A stretch of 64,000 bases of DNA. Source: Pluralibacter sp. (GTDB taxonomy: Bacteria > Pseudomonadota > Gammaproteobacteria > Enterobacterales > Enterobacteriaceae). The notes beneath the pieces are model-generated. The model was not told the DNA's origin. It did not search any database and saw only the letters and a list, made by a program, of their open reading frames with translations. Made by a program: the position numbers and the translations under genes. Position 1 is the first letter of the stretch. The number at the start of each line of letters is the position of its first letter. This document shows, in pieces, positions 22,013 through 31,819 of the stretch. The stretch is taken from the NCBI RefSeq assembly GCF_019237635.1, contig NZ_JAFAGS010000186.1, forward strand, positions 1 through 64,000, given 5' to 3'.

Positions 22013-23221
22013 TTATGCCCTGTAGCGGGCCAGCAGTAGGGTGACCAGTGCGAACGCCGTCGCGCAAACCATATAGAGCGTCTGGATCGCGCCAAACCGT
22101 GCGGCCAACAGTACGGTGACCCCAGTTGCCAGCGCTGCGCTGAGCGTCTGCCAGCGTCCGGTCCTGGCGCTGGCTGATGCAACCTCTGTCGCGGAGAAGT
22201 GGTGCAGTACGCTGAAGGTGCCGAGTGCGAACACGACGTTGGAGGCGAGGTGTGCGATAAAGATGAGCAGCAGCGCGGCAACTGTCGTGCCGCCGGTGAG
22301 TGGTAGCACCCCATAGGCGCCAAGGAAAACCAGCAGGCATCCGAGCAGCAGCCGGTTACGTTTTGCGTATCCGGCAAGGCGATCGCCGTTGAGCAGCAGA
22401 GGGCCGAACAGCTGCCCCAGGCTGCGGCTAAACAACAGCGGCAGCGCGAGGCCGGTTGCATCATCGGGATTTAACTGCTGCGCCAACGCGGGCAGCAGCG
22501 CCATTGCTGGCGATCCGACCGCCGCCAGCGCCGGGAGCAGCAGCAGGCTACGCTTTTGTACCTTACTGAGCGTCGCCCATGCCAGCCCTCTGACTACAGG
22601 CGTCACCGGGGCCGATACCGCACCTTCAGGAAACCGTCGGCAGGCCAGCCACAGCAATCCCAATGAGAGCAGAAAGCTCAACACATCAATGCCCAGCAGC
22701 GCAAACGGCGAAACTCGGTCGAAAAGCAGCACGCCAATACCCGTGCCGAGTAGCACCTGCGACGCGAAGATCAGGCTCTCCATGGCGGTGGCGGCGGGCA
22801 GCTCGTCGTTGCGTAACCCTTGCTTAAAGATGAGCGCCAGCGCAGGCCAGGTGATGCCCCCCAGCAGCGCCTCAACGGATTGCATCATCAGAAGCGCAGG
22901 GATGCTCTGATGCTGCAGACCAAACCAGGGAATAAGCAGCGCCAGCATTCCGGCGGCTTCGGCTACCATTAGCACCGACAGCGGCGCAACCCTTCGACAC
23001 AGCGTTTCCCCCAGCAGGCTACCGATAAATCCCGGCACCGTGGCGAAAAGCCAGGCGAGGGTGAGTAACGCAGGTGACGCCTGCCACTGCAGAAGCTGGC
23101 CGAACACCACAACTTGCGTCAGACCATTGCCTAATGACGACCAGATAAACGCCGCCGCCAGTAGCCGCAGCCAGGCATGGCAACGCAGCGCGCGTAATAG
23201 CGCGAACAGCAAAAAATTCAT
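22013..23221 (-). CDS. MFS transporter of unknown substrate
   Basis: A 402-residue, very hydrophobic protein with about 12 predicted spans. An early segment reads SLGNGLTQVVVFGQLLQWQ, and a basic loop lies between halves near residue 205 (TLSKVQKRSL). The layout fits drug- or siderophore-exporter-like (EntS/MefA-type) members of the major facilitator superfamily, but I recognise no specific family. It sits downstream of and in line with hemY, separated by 173 bases that contain the hemY terminator, so it probably has its own promoter. In E. coli this position holds aslBA. The start at 23221 has GGAG ten bases upstream. Substrate and role are unknown. Confidence 0.75.
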   Translation of the reverse strand: MNFLLFALLRALRCHAWLRLLAAAFIWSSLGNGLTQVVVFGQLLQWQASPALLTLAWLFATVPGFIGSLLGETLCRRVAPLSVLMVAEAAGMLALLIPWFGLQHQSIPALLMMQSVEALLGGITWPALALIFKQGLRNDELPAATAMESLIFASQVLLGTGIGVLLFDRVSPFALLGIDVLSFLLSLGLLWLACRRFPEGAVSAPVTPVVRGLAWATLSKVQKRSLLLLPALAAVGSPAMALLPALAQQLNPDDATGLALPLLFSRSLGQLFGPLLLNGDRLAGYAKRNRLLLGCLLVFLGAYGVLPLTGGTTVAALLLIFIAHLASNVVFALGTFSVLHHFSATEVASASARTGRWQTLSAALATGVTVLLAARFGAIQTLYMVCATAFALVTLLLARYRA

Positions 23222-23294
23222 GAGAGATTATCTCCAGCAATAACATACCCACGCGCAGCGCGCGTAACGGAAAAACGATGAGGTGCTGGAGATA
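23222..23294 (-). promoter_or_regulatory. Structured mRNA leader of the MFS gene, possible SD-masking hairpin
   Basis: On the transcribed (minus) strand an upstream arm TATCTCCAGCA (23294-23284) is exactly complementary over 11 bases to TGCTGGAGATA (23239-23229). The second arm contains the only good Shine-Dalgarno GGAG of the MFS gene. The loop holds a second perfect stem, ACGCGC/GCGCGT (23251-23256 with 23260-23265). A competing small hairpin, GAGA/TCTC, overlaps the SD and start region. This looks like a translational switch or a double operator. The ligand is unknown. Confidence 0.5.
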
Positions 23295-23361
23295 GCGTTA
23301 CATTGGCGGGTTAAGTATCCGTCTCTAAGGGGAAAAATAAATCTAGCACAGGGAAGACGAA

Positions 23362-23387
23362 AAGAGAAAGGGGCCTTTTGGCCCCTT
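23362..23387 (-). terminator. Intrinsic terminator after hemY
   Basis: On the minus strand AAGGGGCC and GGCCCCTT (23368-23375 and 23380-23387) form an 8-bp stem around a tetraloop, followed by TTTCTCTTTTC. It lies eight bases after the hemY stop and should isolate the MFS gene from the hem operon. Confidence 0.75.
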
Positions 23388-23394
23388 CATGATG

Positions 23395-24591
23395 TTACGC
23401 GGATGGGTTATTTTGCAGCGTCAGCAGCAGGCCGTCGCGGCGCATCGCAGCGGCTTCTTCTGGCTGGTGCAGCCTGTCCAGCGCATCGGCAAGCCAGGCA
23501 TAATCAAACGCGTCAGGACGCTGTTTCAGCGCCGCGCGGAAGGCGAGGGCCGCCTCCTGCCATTCGCCGTGCTTCATCAGCGATTGTCCGAGCGTGCTCC
23601 ACAGCAGCGGGCGGTCGCCCACGGTTTTAATCTGCTGACGCAGCACTTTTTCCAACTGCTCCGGGTTATTGGTTTTGAGACGCGGAATTGGTGCCAGCAG
23701 GCGATCGTCATAGTGGCGCTTCAGACCGTCGATAACGATCTGCTGGGCGGTGTTATGATCGTCACATTCGATGAGATGCTCCGCCATGGCGACCTGCAGC
23801 GCGACGTCGTGGCGTGTTTTGCGGCTCTGGTTTTTCCACCAGTTACGCAGTCCTTCGCTACCCTGATCGGCGCGCGCCTTATCCATCAGCCCAATCCAGG
23901 CTTGCTGTTCCAGCGCCGCGCGGTGGGCATCGTCGGCGACATTGGCTTTGGCCATTGACGGGATAATATCGAGGATCGAACTCCAGGCGCCGGTGCGGGT
24001 ATAGGCCTGCCCGGCAAGACGCAGCGCTTCCGGATGGCGTGGCGCTATCTCCAGCAGCTTATCAACGCCGTGGCGCGCAGCGTGGTTTTCATTGCGCGCC
24101 AGCTGCAGGCGTACCCGGGTTATCTCTACCGGAATCAGGTCATTACCGGCGATTTCCGCCGCGCGCTCCAGGTGCTGGTTGGCGCGAGCTTCGTCACCGC
24201 GTTGTTGCGCGGCTTCGGCGGCGAGCAGATAGTTGACTACCGGCTGTTCGGCGTGGTCGGCATTTTTCGACATCAGCTTCTCGACCTGCTGATAGTCGCC
24301 TTCTGCCAGCTTAAGCAGCGCCTGTTCGGTTTGTTTACGCGCGCGACGACGCTTACGGCCGACAAACCAGCCGCGAGTGTGGGCGCCGGTACGGAAGAGG
24401 CGGCGTAAGACCCACTCGATGGCGAACAGGACGGCCATGGCGAGGATCATAATGATCACAAGGCCAGTGACGCTGGTTTCAATGTTATAGGCATCGGTTT
24501 GGATCAGCACATAACCCTGGTGGCCCGCGATCATGGGGCCGACCACGATCCCGGCGATCAGCAGTGCAAAGAGCAACAATACTTTCAACAT
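23395..24591 (-). CDS. hemY: HemY, TPR-containing inner-membrane protein of the hem operon
   Basis: This 398-residue protein (E. coli length) has two N-terminal membrane helices, at about residues 3-22 and 41-60. Tetratricopeptide-like helical repeats follow, and the last reads WQEAALAFRAALKQRPDAFDYAWLADALDRL. It was named for its position in the haem operon. Its exact role is unsettled; a scaffold for haem biosynthetic enzymes has been proposed. It is not the protoporphyrinogen oxidase also called HemY in Gram-positive bacteria. It begins two bases after the hemX stop, so the two are co-translated. Confidence 0.94.
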   Translation of the reverse strand: MLKVLLLFALLIAGIVVGPMIAGHQGYVLIQTDAYNIETSVTGLVIIMILAMAVLFAIEWVLRRLFRTGAHTRGWFVGRKRRRARKQTEQALLKLAEGDYQQVEKLMSKNADHAEQPVVNYLLAAEAAQQRGDEARANQHLERAAEIAGNDLIPVEITRVRLQLARNENHAARHGVDKLLEIAPRHPEALRLAGQAYTRTGAWSSILDIIPSMAKANVADDAHRAALEQQAWIGLMDKARADQGSEGLRNWWKNQSRKTRHDVALQVAMAEHLIECDDHNTAQQIVIDGLKRHYDDRLLAPIPRLKTNNPEQLEKVLRQQIKTVGDRPLLWSTLGQSLMKHGEWQEAALAFRAALKQRPDAFDYAWLADALDRLHQPEEAAAMRRDGLLLTLQNNPSA

Positions 24592-24593
24592 GC

Positions 24594-25784
24594 TTATTCT
24601 CCTTGCGGCGCGGCCGGCGCTTCAGATGGCGCGGGTGCGGGTGCAGGCGCGACGGTTGTCGGCGCTGCCGCAGGCGCAGGTTGCGCCAGCAAGTTACGCA
24701 CGCGAGTCTGCATCAGTTTTTCCAGAATTTGCTGGCTCTGCAGGGTTTCCGGTACGTTCATGTTGATGCTCTGCTGGCTGAGTTTATCCACTTCATCCAG
24801 GAAGGCTTTGGTCGTGGCGTCCTCGGTGTCGTAGTAAGCGCGCACCCAGGTAGAGACGTTATCCAGCGCCTGTTTGTAGGTTTCTTCCTGATGGCGGGGA
24901 ACGGCCTGAGCCGCGACCAGCAGGCGGGAGCGGATATTCTCGCGCAGGTAGATGTCCTGATTCGGCGCCAGCAGGGGAACGGCGGTTTCATCACGGCGAC
25001 GGATAGTGATAAAGCTGTCCATAAAGTTCTGCCAGCTCTTTTGCAGGTTCACGCGCCATTCGCTAATGGAACTTGAAAGCTCGTTGCTGTCCGAATCCAT
25101 CGGCGCATCATCGTCGTTGTTGTCCGCCAGACGCAGATTATCAATCTGGTTCGACAGCTGATTGACCTTCAGGATAATACCGTCGTAATCCACCTGGGAT
25201 ACCGACGACAAGCTGGCGATGTCGTCAGTGATGGCGCGACGGGCGTTGATAAGGCTGGGATCGTTCATGTCCGCCAGGCTGGCGTCGGCGCTTTTCAGCA
25301 GCGCGGCGGCGGTGGTGACGTCCTGATCGCTCCACAGCTTGCGTCCGGCCAGTTTGACCAGAAAATCCGCCTGTGCGAGCAGCCAGGTTTTGGCATCACT
25401 GCCGGAAATTGTGGCGACTTTCTGCTGGATTTCACCGAGCTGTTTGCTCAGGGCGTCCTGCTGGCGTTTGGCATCGGCAAGCTGCTCCGCCTGCTGCTTA
25501 ATCACGCCTTCCAGTTCGTTTTTCTGCGTTTCCTGCGCCTTTTGCAGGGCGGTGACCTGATTAACCAGCACGTCGTTGGCGGTGGTTTGATTGACGCCTT
25601 GCTGCTTCATCAGACTATACAGACCAACGCCCGCAGCCAGCGCAATGGCGATGGCGACAGCGCTCAGGACAAGGCTGGTTTTATTGCTGCCGTTTTTTTT
25701 CTCAGCATGTTCCTGCTGTGGCGAAGTGTCCACGGCTTCCCTGGTCTCTTCAACCACGGCGGAGTTGTCTTTTTGTTCCGTCAT
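24594..25784 (-). CDS. hemX: HemX, inner-membrane protein of the hem operon
   Basis: A 396-residue protein with a polar N-terminus, one membrane helix at about residues 36-55 ([21 protein letters not shown]), a coiled-coil segment rich in Gln/Ala/Glu (residues about 70-125) and an Ala/Pro-rich C-terminal tail. It was formerly annotated as uroporphyrinogen-III C-methyltransferase, but it lacks the SUMT/CobA methylase motifs. A scaffold or regulatory role in haem synthesis is more likely. The start is the ATG at 25784, where homology begins (MTEQ). It lies between hemD and hemY in the operon. Confidence 0.93.
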   Translation of the reverse strand: MTEQKDNSAVVEETREAVDTSPQQEHAEKKNGSNKTSLVLSAVAIAIALAAGVGLYSLMKQQGVNQTTANDVLVNQVTALQKAQETQKNELEGVIKQQAEQLADAKRQQDALSKQLGEIQQKVATISGSDAKTWLLAQADFLVKLAGRKLWSDQDVTTAAALLKSADASLADMNDPSLINARRAITDDIASLSSVSQVDYDGIILKVNQLSNQIDNLRLADNNDDDAPMDSDSNELSSSISEWRVNLQKSWQNFMDSFITIRRRDETAVPLLAPNQDIYLRENIRSRLLVAAQAVPRHQEETYKQALDNVSTWVRAYYDTEDATTKAFLDEVDKLSQQSINMNVPETLQSQQILEKLMQTRVRNLLAQPAPAAAPTTVAPAPAPAPSEAPAAPQGE

Positions 25785-25824
25785 TATGGCTTCCAATTAT
25801 GAGAGTTATATATACCCAAATAAC

Positions 25825-26565
25825 TTAGGGTATAGCACGCAGCAGCGCGTCGTTGTCGGCGCTATCAGCCACCTGAATATCCTTCCAGCCCAACTCGCGG
25901 GCCAGACGGGCGAGCCGCTCGCTGACGACCACCATTTTGCACTCCAACAACCAGCGTTCGCGATACCACGGCGGGATCAGCGACCAGAGTTGTTGTAACA
26001 TTTCCCCGCTGGTGGTGACCAGCGTCGTCACCCCGCGCGCTTGCCAGCGCATGGCTTCTTCTGCGCCGTCATAGTGTCGTGGAGTACGTTGATAACATTC
26101 ACAAAACGTCACATCGGCGCCGCGGGCGCTCAGCGTATCGCCCAGCAGTTCCCGTCCGCCGTTGCCGCGCAGAATCAGCGCCTTTTTGCCCGTAATATTT
26201 TGTAATTCAGGTAATTGTAGCAAGACTTCGCTGATTTCCCGATCCAAAGGATAACGAACGTCGATGCCGCTGACGGTATGCAGCGCCAGCGCGGTGGTGC
26301 GTCCGATGGCGAAGTAGCCAGGCTGCGACGGCCAGCGCTGACCGGACTGCTGCAACTGCCCGTGGGCGAAGTCGACGGCATGCTGCGACAGGGCGAACAA
26401 TAAATCGCCTGCGCCCAGCGCGGACATCGCCTGCGTGAGGCCGGGAAGGTCGCGGCCGGGGGTAAATTCAATAAGCGGAAAGCTCCAGGCCTCTCGCCCC
26501 AGCGCCTGCAGACGGCGGACCAGTTCTTCTCCTTGTGGAGAGGGGCGAGTGACCAGAATACTCAT
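25825..26565 (-). CDS. hemD: HemD, uroporphyrinogen-III synthase
   Basis: Cyclises hydroxymethylbilane with inversion of ring D to give uroporphyrinogen III, the branch point for haem, sirohaem and cobalamin. The 246-residue protein has the two-domain HemD fold. The start [17 protein letters not shown], the middle [14 protein letters not shown] and [15 protein letters not shown] match the family. Its ATG overlaps the hemC stop by four bases. The 40-base gap to hemX carries a perfect 7-bp inverted repeat (TATACCC/GGGTATA). Confidence 0.95.
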   Translation of the reverse strand: MSILVTRPSPQGEELVRRLQALGREAWSFPLIEFTPGRDLPGLTQAMSALGAGDLLFALSQHAVDFAHGQLQQSGQRWPSQPGYFAIGRTTALALHTVSGIDVRYPLDREISEVLLQLPELQNITGKKALILRGNGGRELLGDTLSARGADVTFCECYQRTPRHYDGAEEAMRWQARGVTTLVTTSGEMLQQLWSLIPPWYRERWLLECKMVVVSERLARLARELGWKDIQVADSADNDALLRAIP

Positions 26566-27503
26566 TGCGGGGCTTCTCCGTTATACACGTCAGCGAGGAT
26601 CTCGCGCGCGCCATTGTTGAGCAGTTCTTCGGCAAGCGATACGCCAAGGCGATCTGCCTCTTCCGGCTTGCCGCGGCGCTCTCCGAGCACCATACGGCTG
26701 CCGTCCGGAGCGCCAACCAGCGCGCGCAGCCACAGCTCACCGTCGTGTAATTCAGCATAGCTACCAATAGGCACCTGACAACCGCCCTCCAGGCGGGTAT
26801 TCATGGCGCGCTCTGCGCCGACGCGGACCGCGGTTTCCGGATGGTTCAGCGGTGCCAGCAGGGCGCGCGTGACGTCATCATCCAGTCGGCACTCGATGCC
26901 GACTGCGCCCTGGCCGACGGCGGGCAGCGACTGTTCTGGCGACAGAGCCTGGCGAACACGCGATTCAAGGCCAAGTCGTTTCAGACCGGCGACAGCCAGG
27001 ATAATGGCGTCGTAGTCGCCGTTATCGAGTTTGCTCAGGCGCGTGCCGACGTTGCCGCGCAGAGAGCGGATCACGAGGTCCGGGCGCTGTGCGGCCAGCT
27101 GGCACTGGCGGCGTAAACTTGATGTGCCAACGATGCTGCCGACAGGCAGCGCATCTAAGGAGGCATACTGATTTGAGACAAACGCATCGCGAGGGTCTTC
27201 GCGTTCGCAGATGGTCGTCAGGCCGAGTCCATGCGGGAACTCGACCGGCACATCCTTCATCGAGTGAACGGCGATGTCGGCGCGATGCTCAAGCAACGCC
27301 AGCTCCAGTTCTTTGACAAACAGCCCTTTTCCACCCACTTTGGCCAGCGGAGTATCAAGGATGACATCACCGCGGGTGACCATGGGAACCAGTTCAACCT
27401 GTAGCCCCGGGTGACACGCGACCAGGCGGTCTTTGACATAATGTGCCTGCCATAGCGCCAGGGGGCTTTGCCGGGTGGCAATTCTTAAAACTTTGTCTAA
27501 CAT
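26562..27503 (-). CDS. hemC: HemC, porphobilinogen deaminase (hydroxymethylbilane synthase)
   Basis: Polymerises four porphobilinogens on a dipyrromethane cofactor. It has 313 residues, the E. coli length, starting [19 protein letters not shown]. Visible: the catalytic Asp region [40 protein letters not shown] and the cofactor cysteine in [14 protein letters not shown] near residue 242. The frame is open to 27518; the ATG at 27503 fits homology. It is first gene of hemCDXY and is divergent from cyaA across 341 bases. Confidence 0.97.
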   Translation of the reverse strand: MLDKVLRIATRQSPLALWQAHYVKDRLVACHPGLQVELVPMVTRGDVILDTPLAKVGGKGLFVKELELALLEHRADIAVHSMKDVPVEFPHGLGLTTICEREDPRDAFVSNQYASLDALPVGSIVGTSSLRRQCQLAAQRPDLVIRSLRGNVGTRLSKLDNGDYDAIILAVAGLKRLGLESRVRQALSPEQSLPAVGQGAVGIECRLDDDVTRALLAPLNHPETAVRVGAERAMNTRLEGGCQVPIGSYAELHDGELWLRALVGAPDGSRMVLGERRGKPEEADRLGVSLAEELLNNGAREILADVYNGEAPQ

Positions 27504-27844
27504 GCTTGTTACCGTCATTATCGTCTACTAAGCATCCTAACATTGTTGCCATAAGGATGTTAGTTTTCACCGATTTCCGAATTTTGCATAAAAAAGCGGG
27601 ACGAGCCGTATTAAGGAATTTACACGTTGCAAACGGTGCTAGACTTGTATGTAGCGCATCTTTCTTTACGGTCAAACCGCAAGGTGTTAAATTGATCACG
27701 TTTTAGACCATTTGTTCGTCACTACTACGCTAACTATCTCTGACGACAAACGGGAACGGTTCTTGTTGAAATACTGAAAACCCCTATCTCATGCGCACCT
27801 GTGGCCTGGACGATACGGCGGTTTTGAACATCAGGCGATATGTC
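27504..27844. promoter_or_regulatory. hemC-cyaA divergent promoter region with CRP operator
   Basis: This 341-base gene-free stretch holds the promoters of hemCDXY (leftward) and cyaA (rightward). A CRP operator is clear at 27685-27700 (TGTTA-N6-TCACG), within GGTGTTAAATTGATCACGTT. That is the same sequence through which cAMP-CRP represses the main cyaA promoter in E. coli. The long leader from there to the cyaA start is also conserved. I could not assign -10 and -35 boxes with confidence. Confidence 0.8.
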
Positions 27845-30391
27845 TTGTACCTCTATATTGAGACACTGAAACAGAGACTGGATGCCATTAATCAATTGCG
27901 TGTGGATCGCGCACTTGCTGCCATGGGGCCTGCTTTTCAGCAGGTCTACAGTCTACTGCCGACATTACTGCACTATCATCATCCGCTGATGCCGGGTTAC
28001 CTTGATGGTAACGTTCCCAAAGGCATTTGCCTCTACACGCCTGATGAAACCCAACGCCACTACCTCGACGAACTTGAGCTGCATCGCGGCATGCCGCCGC
28101 AGGAGACCGCTAAAGGGGAACTGCCGATCACCGGCGTGTACTCCATGGGCAGCACCTCCTCGGTCGGGCAAAGCTGCTCTTCCGACCTCGACATCTGGGT
28201 CTGCCACCAGGCATGGCTGGATAACGAAGAGCGTCAACTGCTGCAACGTAAGTGCAACCTGCTGGAAAGCTGGGCGGCATCGCTGGGCGTTGAAGTCAGC
28301 TTCTTTCTGATCGACGAAAACCGTTTCCGCCATAACGAAAGCGGCAGCCTTGGGGGTGAGGACTGCGGTTCCACTCAGCATATCCTGCTGCTTGATGAGT
28401 TTTACCGTACCGCTGTGCGCTTGGCCGGGAAACGTATTCTGTGGAATATGGTGCCGTGCGAGGAAGAAGAGCATTACGACGATTATGTCATGACGCTTTA
28501 CGCGCAGGGCGTACTGACGCCAAACGAATGGCTGGATCTCGGCGGGCTTAGCTCGCTGTCGGCGGAGGAGTACTTCGGCGCCAGCCTGTGGCAACTGTAT
28601 AAAAGCATCGACTCTCCGTATAAGGCGGTGCTGAAAACGCTGCTGCTCGAAGCCTATTCCTGGGAATACCCCAACACGCATCTGCTGGCGAAAGACATCA
28701 AACAGCGCCTGCACGACGGCGAAATTGTGTCGTTTGGTCTCGATCCTTACTGCATGATGCTTGAACGCGTTACCACCTACCTGAAGGCGATTGATGACGA
28801 CACGCGCCTTGACCTCGTACGCCGCTGTTTCTACCTCAAGGTCTGTGAAAAACTGAGCCGCGAGCGCGCCTGCGTCGGCTGGCGTCGCGAAGTCGTGGGG
28901 CAACTGGTGAAAGAGTGGGGCTGGAGCGAAGAGCGCCTCGCCATGCTGGATAACCGGGCGAACTGGAAAATCGATGAGGTGCGTAAAGCGCATAACGAAC
29001 TGCTCGACGCGATGATGCAGAGCTATCGTAACCTTATCCGCTTCGCGCGTCGTAACAACCTGAGCGTATCGGCAAGCCCGCAGGATATTGGCGTGCTGAC
29101 CCGTAAGCTGTATGCCGCGTTTGAGGCGCTGCCGGGTAAAGTGACGCTGGTGAACCCGCAGATTTCCCCGGACCTGTCCGAGCCGAATCTGACGTTTATC
29201 TACGTGCCGCCGGGACGCGCCAACCGTACGGGCTGGTATCTGTACAACCGCGCGCCGAAGATGGAGACTATCGTCAGCCATCAGCCGCTGGAATATAACC
29301 GTTATCTTAATAAGTTGGTGGCCTGGGCCTGGTTTAACGGCCTACTGACCTCGCGCACTCGCCTGTTTATTAAGGGCAACGGTATTGCCGACCTGGCAAA
29401 ACTGCAGGAGATGGTGGCGGATGTGTCTCACCACTTCCCGCTGCGTCTGCCGGCGCCGACGCCGAAAGCGCTGTACAGCCCGTGTGAAATTCGCCATCTG
29501 GCGATCATCGTCAACCTGGAATATGACCCGACGGCGGCGTTCCGTAATCAGGTCGTTCATTTCGATTTCCGCAAGCTGGACGTCTTCAGCTTTGGCGAAG
29601 AGCAGAATTGCCTGGTCGGCAGCGTTGACCTGCTGTACCGCAACTCGTGGAACGAAGTGCGTACTCTGCACTTCAACGGCGAACAGGCGATGATCGAAGC
29701 GCTGAAAACGATCCTCGGCAAAATGCACCAGGATGCCGCGCCGCCGGACAGCGTCGAAGTCTTCTGTTACAGCCAGCACCTGCGCGGCCTGATCCGCACC
29801 CGCGTGCAGCAGCTGGTTTCCGAATGCGTCGAGCTGCGTCTTTCCAGTACCCGCCAGGAAACCGGGCGCTTTAAAGCACTGCGGGTCGCCGGGCAAACCT
29901 GGGGACTGTTCTTCGAACGTCTGAACGTCTCAGTGCAGAAGCTGGAAAACGCCATCGAGTTTTACGGCGCGATTTCGCATAACAAACTGCACGGCTTGTC
30001 GGTACAGGTCGAGACCAACCAGGTACAGTTGCCGCAGGTGGTGGACGGATTCGCCAGCGAAGGGATCATCCAGTTCTTCTTTGAAGACACCAGCGATGAC
30101 AACGGCTTTAACATCTATATTCTCGATGAAAGCAACCGCGCTGAGGTGTATCACCACTGTGAGGGGAGTAAAGAGGAGCTGGTGCGCGACGTCAGCCGTT
30201 TTTATTCGTCATCGCACGATCGCTTCACCTACGGCTCAAGCTTTATTAACTTCAACCTGCCGCAGTTCTATCAGATTGTGAAAACCGATGGCCGCGCCCA
30301 GGTGATTCCTTTCCGTACCCAGGCGATTAGCGCAGCCGTTCCGGCAAACCAGGAAGTGACTGCCCCCCTGCTGCAGCAGTATCTCTCTTAG
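27845..30391 (+). CDS. cyaA: CyaA, class I adenylate cyclase
   Basis: Makes cAMP for the CRP regulon and is stimulated by phosphorylated EIIA-Glc. The 848 residues equal the E. coli enzyme. The catalytic N-terminal half carries the nucleotidyltransferase motif [17 protein letters not shown] near residues 100-117. The C-terminal regulatory half includes the conserved [20 protein letters not shown]. The start is TTG at 27845, reading [13 protein letters not shown]; a weak TTG start is a known feature that keeps CyaA low. The frame open from 27791 has no supporting homology. An AT-rich insertion follows instead of immediate cyaY. Confidence 0.96.
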   Translation: MYLYIETLKQRLDAINQLRVDRALAAMGPAFQQVYSLLPTLLHYHHPLMPGYLDGNVPKGICLYTPDETQRHYLDELELHRGMPPQETAKGELPITGVYSMGSTSSVGQSCSSDLDIWVCHQAWLDNEERQLLQRKCNLLESWAASLGVEVSFFLIDENRFRHNESGSLGGEDCGSTQHILLLDEFYRTAVRLAGKRILWNMVPCEEEEHYDDYVMTLYAQGVLTPNEWLDLGGLSSLSAEEYFGASLWQLYKSIDSPYKAVLKTLLLEAYSWEYPNTHLLAKDIKQRLHDGEIVSFGLDPYCMMLERVTTYLKAIDDDTRLDLVRRCFYLKVCEKLSRERACVGWRREVVGQLVKEWGWSEERLAMLDNRANWKIDEVRKAHNELLDAMMQSYRNLIRFARRNNLSVSASPQDIGVLTRKLYAAFEALPGKVTLVNPQISPDLSEPNLTFIYVPPGRANRTGWYLYNRAPKMETIVSHQPLEYNRYLNKLVAWAWFNGLLTSRTRLFIKGNGIADLAKLQEMVADVSHHFPLRLPAPTPKALYSPCEIRHLAIIVNLEYDPTAAFRNQVVHFDFRKLDVFSFGEEQNCLVGSVDLLYRNSWNEVRTLHFNGEQAMIEALKTILGKMHQDAAPPDSVEVFCYSQHLRGLIRTRVQQLVSECVELRLSSTRQETGRFKALRVAGQTWGLFFERLNVSVQKLENAIEFYGAISHNKLHGLSVQVETNQVQLPQVVDGFASEGIIQFFFEDTSDDNGFNIYILDESNRAEVYHHCEGSKEELVRDVSRFYSSSHDRFTYGSSFINFNLPQFYQIVKTDGRAQVIPFRTQAISAAVPANQEVTAPLLQQYLS

Positions 30392-30754
30392 CATTATCGG
30401 TCTTGATAGACCTTGGCATCATCCATAAAATCGAAATATATACTCTGGTTCAGTTCTTCAGAAGTGGATAGTGTGAATTGTTACGCACAGGCAAGCGTAG
30501 TTATAACGCAGAATAACTTGGGAAAATACAAATCAATAGCAAAATTAATCAATTGTACGGCTTCGCACTCCCGCGCTGTTGTCAGTGCTTTTACCCAAGC
30601 TCTCTGAATAGATATTTTTTGGACATGTCTGCAGCATGAACTTTGTAATTATCACATGTCTATCAGCTAAGGATAGTATGAATGTTAATATATCGGCCGA
30701 ATTATCCATAAGCATCCAGTAAAATTTTTTATCTATAATTCTATATTCTTAATG
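30392..30754. other. AT-rich intergenic segment after cyaA, left edge of the insertion
   Basis: These 363 bases hold no gene I can support. GC drops sharply within about 30 bases of the cyaA stop, marking the left boundary of the foreign segment. A possible 14-codon ORF (30678-30722) has an AGGA upstream but no recognisable product. No intrinsic terminator for cyaA and no insertion-sequence end was recognised. Confidence 0.5.
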
Positions 30755-31681
30755 TCATAAATTAGCATTTATTTCTTTTATTTCTTTCTTTAAAAAATCA
30801 ACGAATGCTTTAACTCTCGCTGATAGATGTCTATTTTGAGGGTAGAGTATTGAAAATTGCCTTGTTCGGCCTGAGTAATTCTTCAAAACTTCCACTAATT
30901 TCCCACGGTAAGATGATGATTCAGCAATAAAATGATATGTTTGAAATAATCCGCCATTTGATACAGCCCAGTTTACCGTACCTAAAACATCATCAGATAC
31001 GCTATAACAACTTTTAATTGGCATATCAATATCATTACCCCTCTCGTCTTTAAAAACCCATGGCCTGGGTTTACCTGTGCTGGGTAGTATAAATGTAATG
31101 CAGTTGTGATTACAAATATCATCTAAAGTAACAGGTTCCCCCCATTTTTTAAGATAATCTGGTGAGGCAAAAATTCCTAGTGTAGCGTCTTCAAGTTTAT
31201 GTGCGATGAGTCTAGAATCCTTAGGTTTCCCTAATCGGATTGCCAGGTCGAATCCGTCATCAACAAAGTCTATAACTCTATTTGATATACTAATTTCGAG
31301 TTCAATCTGTGGATATTGTGACTGAAACTTTGAAATTAAGGGTAAAAGTCGATGATGTGCGTAAGGAGTACCAACACTTATGCGCAAATTTCCGCTCAGA
31401 ACTTTTTGTGTGCCCGTAATCAAGCGTTCTACTTCAGCGATCTGTTCCAGTGCTTGCTGGCATTGCCTACGGTAAATTTCACCTTCAGTTGTAAGTCTGA
31501 TGTGCCGGGTAGTTCTGGCAAACAGCCGAACACCCAATCTCGACTCAAGTCTGCTTATCGAGCGACTGATTGACGCTGGCGTTAAGCCTAAAACTTCAGC
31601 TGCCGAACTAAAACTGTGAAGTTCTGCTGCTTTACAAAAGATTTCTATACTGCCTAATTGTACTGGATCGAAGCTTCTCAT
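30755..31681 (-). CDS. LysR-family transcriptional regulator
   Basis: A 308-residue LTTR. The N-terminal winged helix-turn-helix reads FCKAAELHSFSSAAEVLGLTPASISRSISRLESRLGVRLFARTTRHI at about residues 15-61. The effector domain follows, with NLRISVGTP opening it and GFDLAIRLGKPKDSRL in its middle. It resembles the AaeR/DmlR-type subgroup that has LFxRTTR after the HTH. It is AT-rich and in-frame throughout, and is divergent from the DJ-1-family gene with 138 bases between starts. That is the classic layout of an LTTR and its target. The effector is unknown. Codon use differs strongly from the backbone, which implies horizontal acquisition. Confidence 0.9.
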   Translation of the reverse strand: MRSFDPVQLGSIEIFCKAAELHSFSSAAEVLGLTPASISRSISRLESRLGVRLFARTTRHIRLTTEGEIYRRQCQQALEQIAEVERLITGTQKVLSGNLRISVGTPYAHHRLLPLISKFQSQYPQIELEISISNRVIDFVDDGFDLAIRLGKPKDSRLIAHKLEDATLGIFASPDYLKKWGEPVTLDDICNHNCITFILPSTGKPRPWVFKDERGNDIDMPIKSCYSVSDDVLGTVNWAVSNGGLFQTYHFIAESSSYRGKLVEVLKNYSGRTRQFSILYPQNRHLSARVKAFVDFLKKEIKEINANL

Positions 31682-31709
31682 TTATTCATTCGTGTAATAA
31701 GTGAATTGT

Positions 31710-31729
31710 GATAATGATACTTTATTATC
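31710..31729. promoter_or_regulatory. Candidate LysR operator between the LTTR and DJ-1 genes
   Basis: A perfect inverted repeat GATAAT-N8-ATTATC (31710-31729) lies 28 bases from the LysR start and 90 bases before the DJ-1 start. It contains the T-N11-A core seen in LTTR boxes. The region is AT-rich, so chance symmetry is possible. Confidence 0.35.
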
Positions 31730-31819
31730 TTTTACTATTGCAATAGAGTCTGCCTAACGGCGATTAGCTGGTTTCAATCTGTTGCACACGAATCTCCAAT
31801 ATTGAAAAGATAGGTAAAA

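Noticed and set aside
21675-22340. A 221-codon minus-strand reading frame across 21.7-22.3 kb
   Set aside because: Its 5' part reads the MFS gene out of frame, and its 3' part runs antisense through the GlmZ small RNA and its terminator. There is no protein-family pattern.
23019-23252. A 77-codon frame starting MGMLLLEIISHEFF upstream of and overlapping the MFS start
   Set aside because: It overlaps the MFS N-terminus out of frame, and its later codons are unlike a protein. It was considered as a leader peptide but is too long and lacks support.
27965-29281. A 438-codon minus-strand frame opposite cyaA
   Set aside because: It is a GC-driven shadow of cyaA; codon pattern and homology support only the plus strand.
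30413-30607. A 64-codon frame after cyaA
   Set aside because: It has no ribosome site and no recognisable sequence. It lies in AT-rich DNA, where such frames arise by chance.
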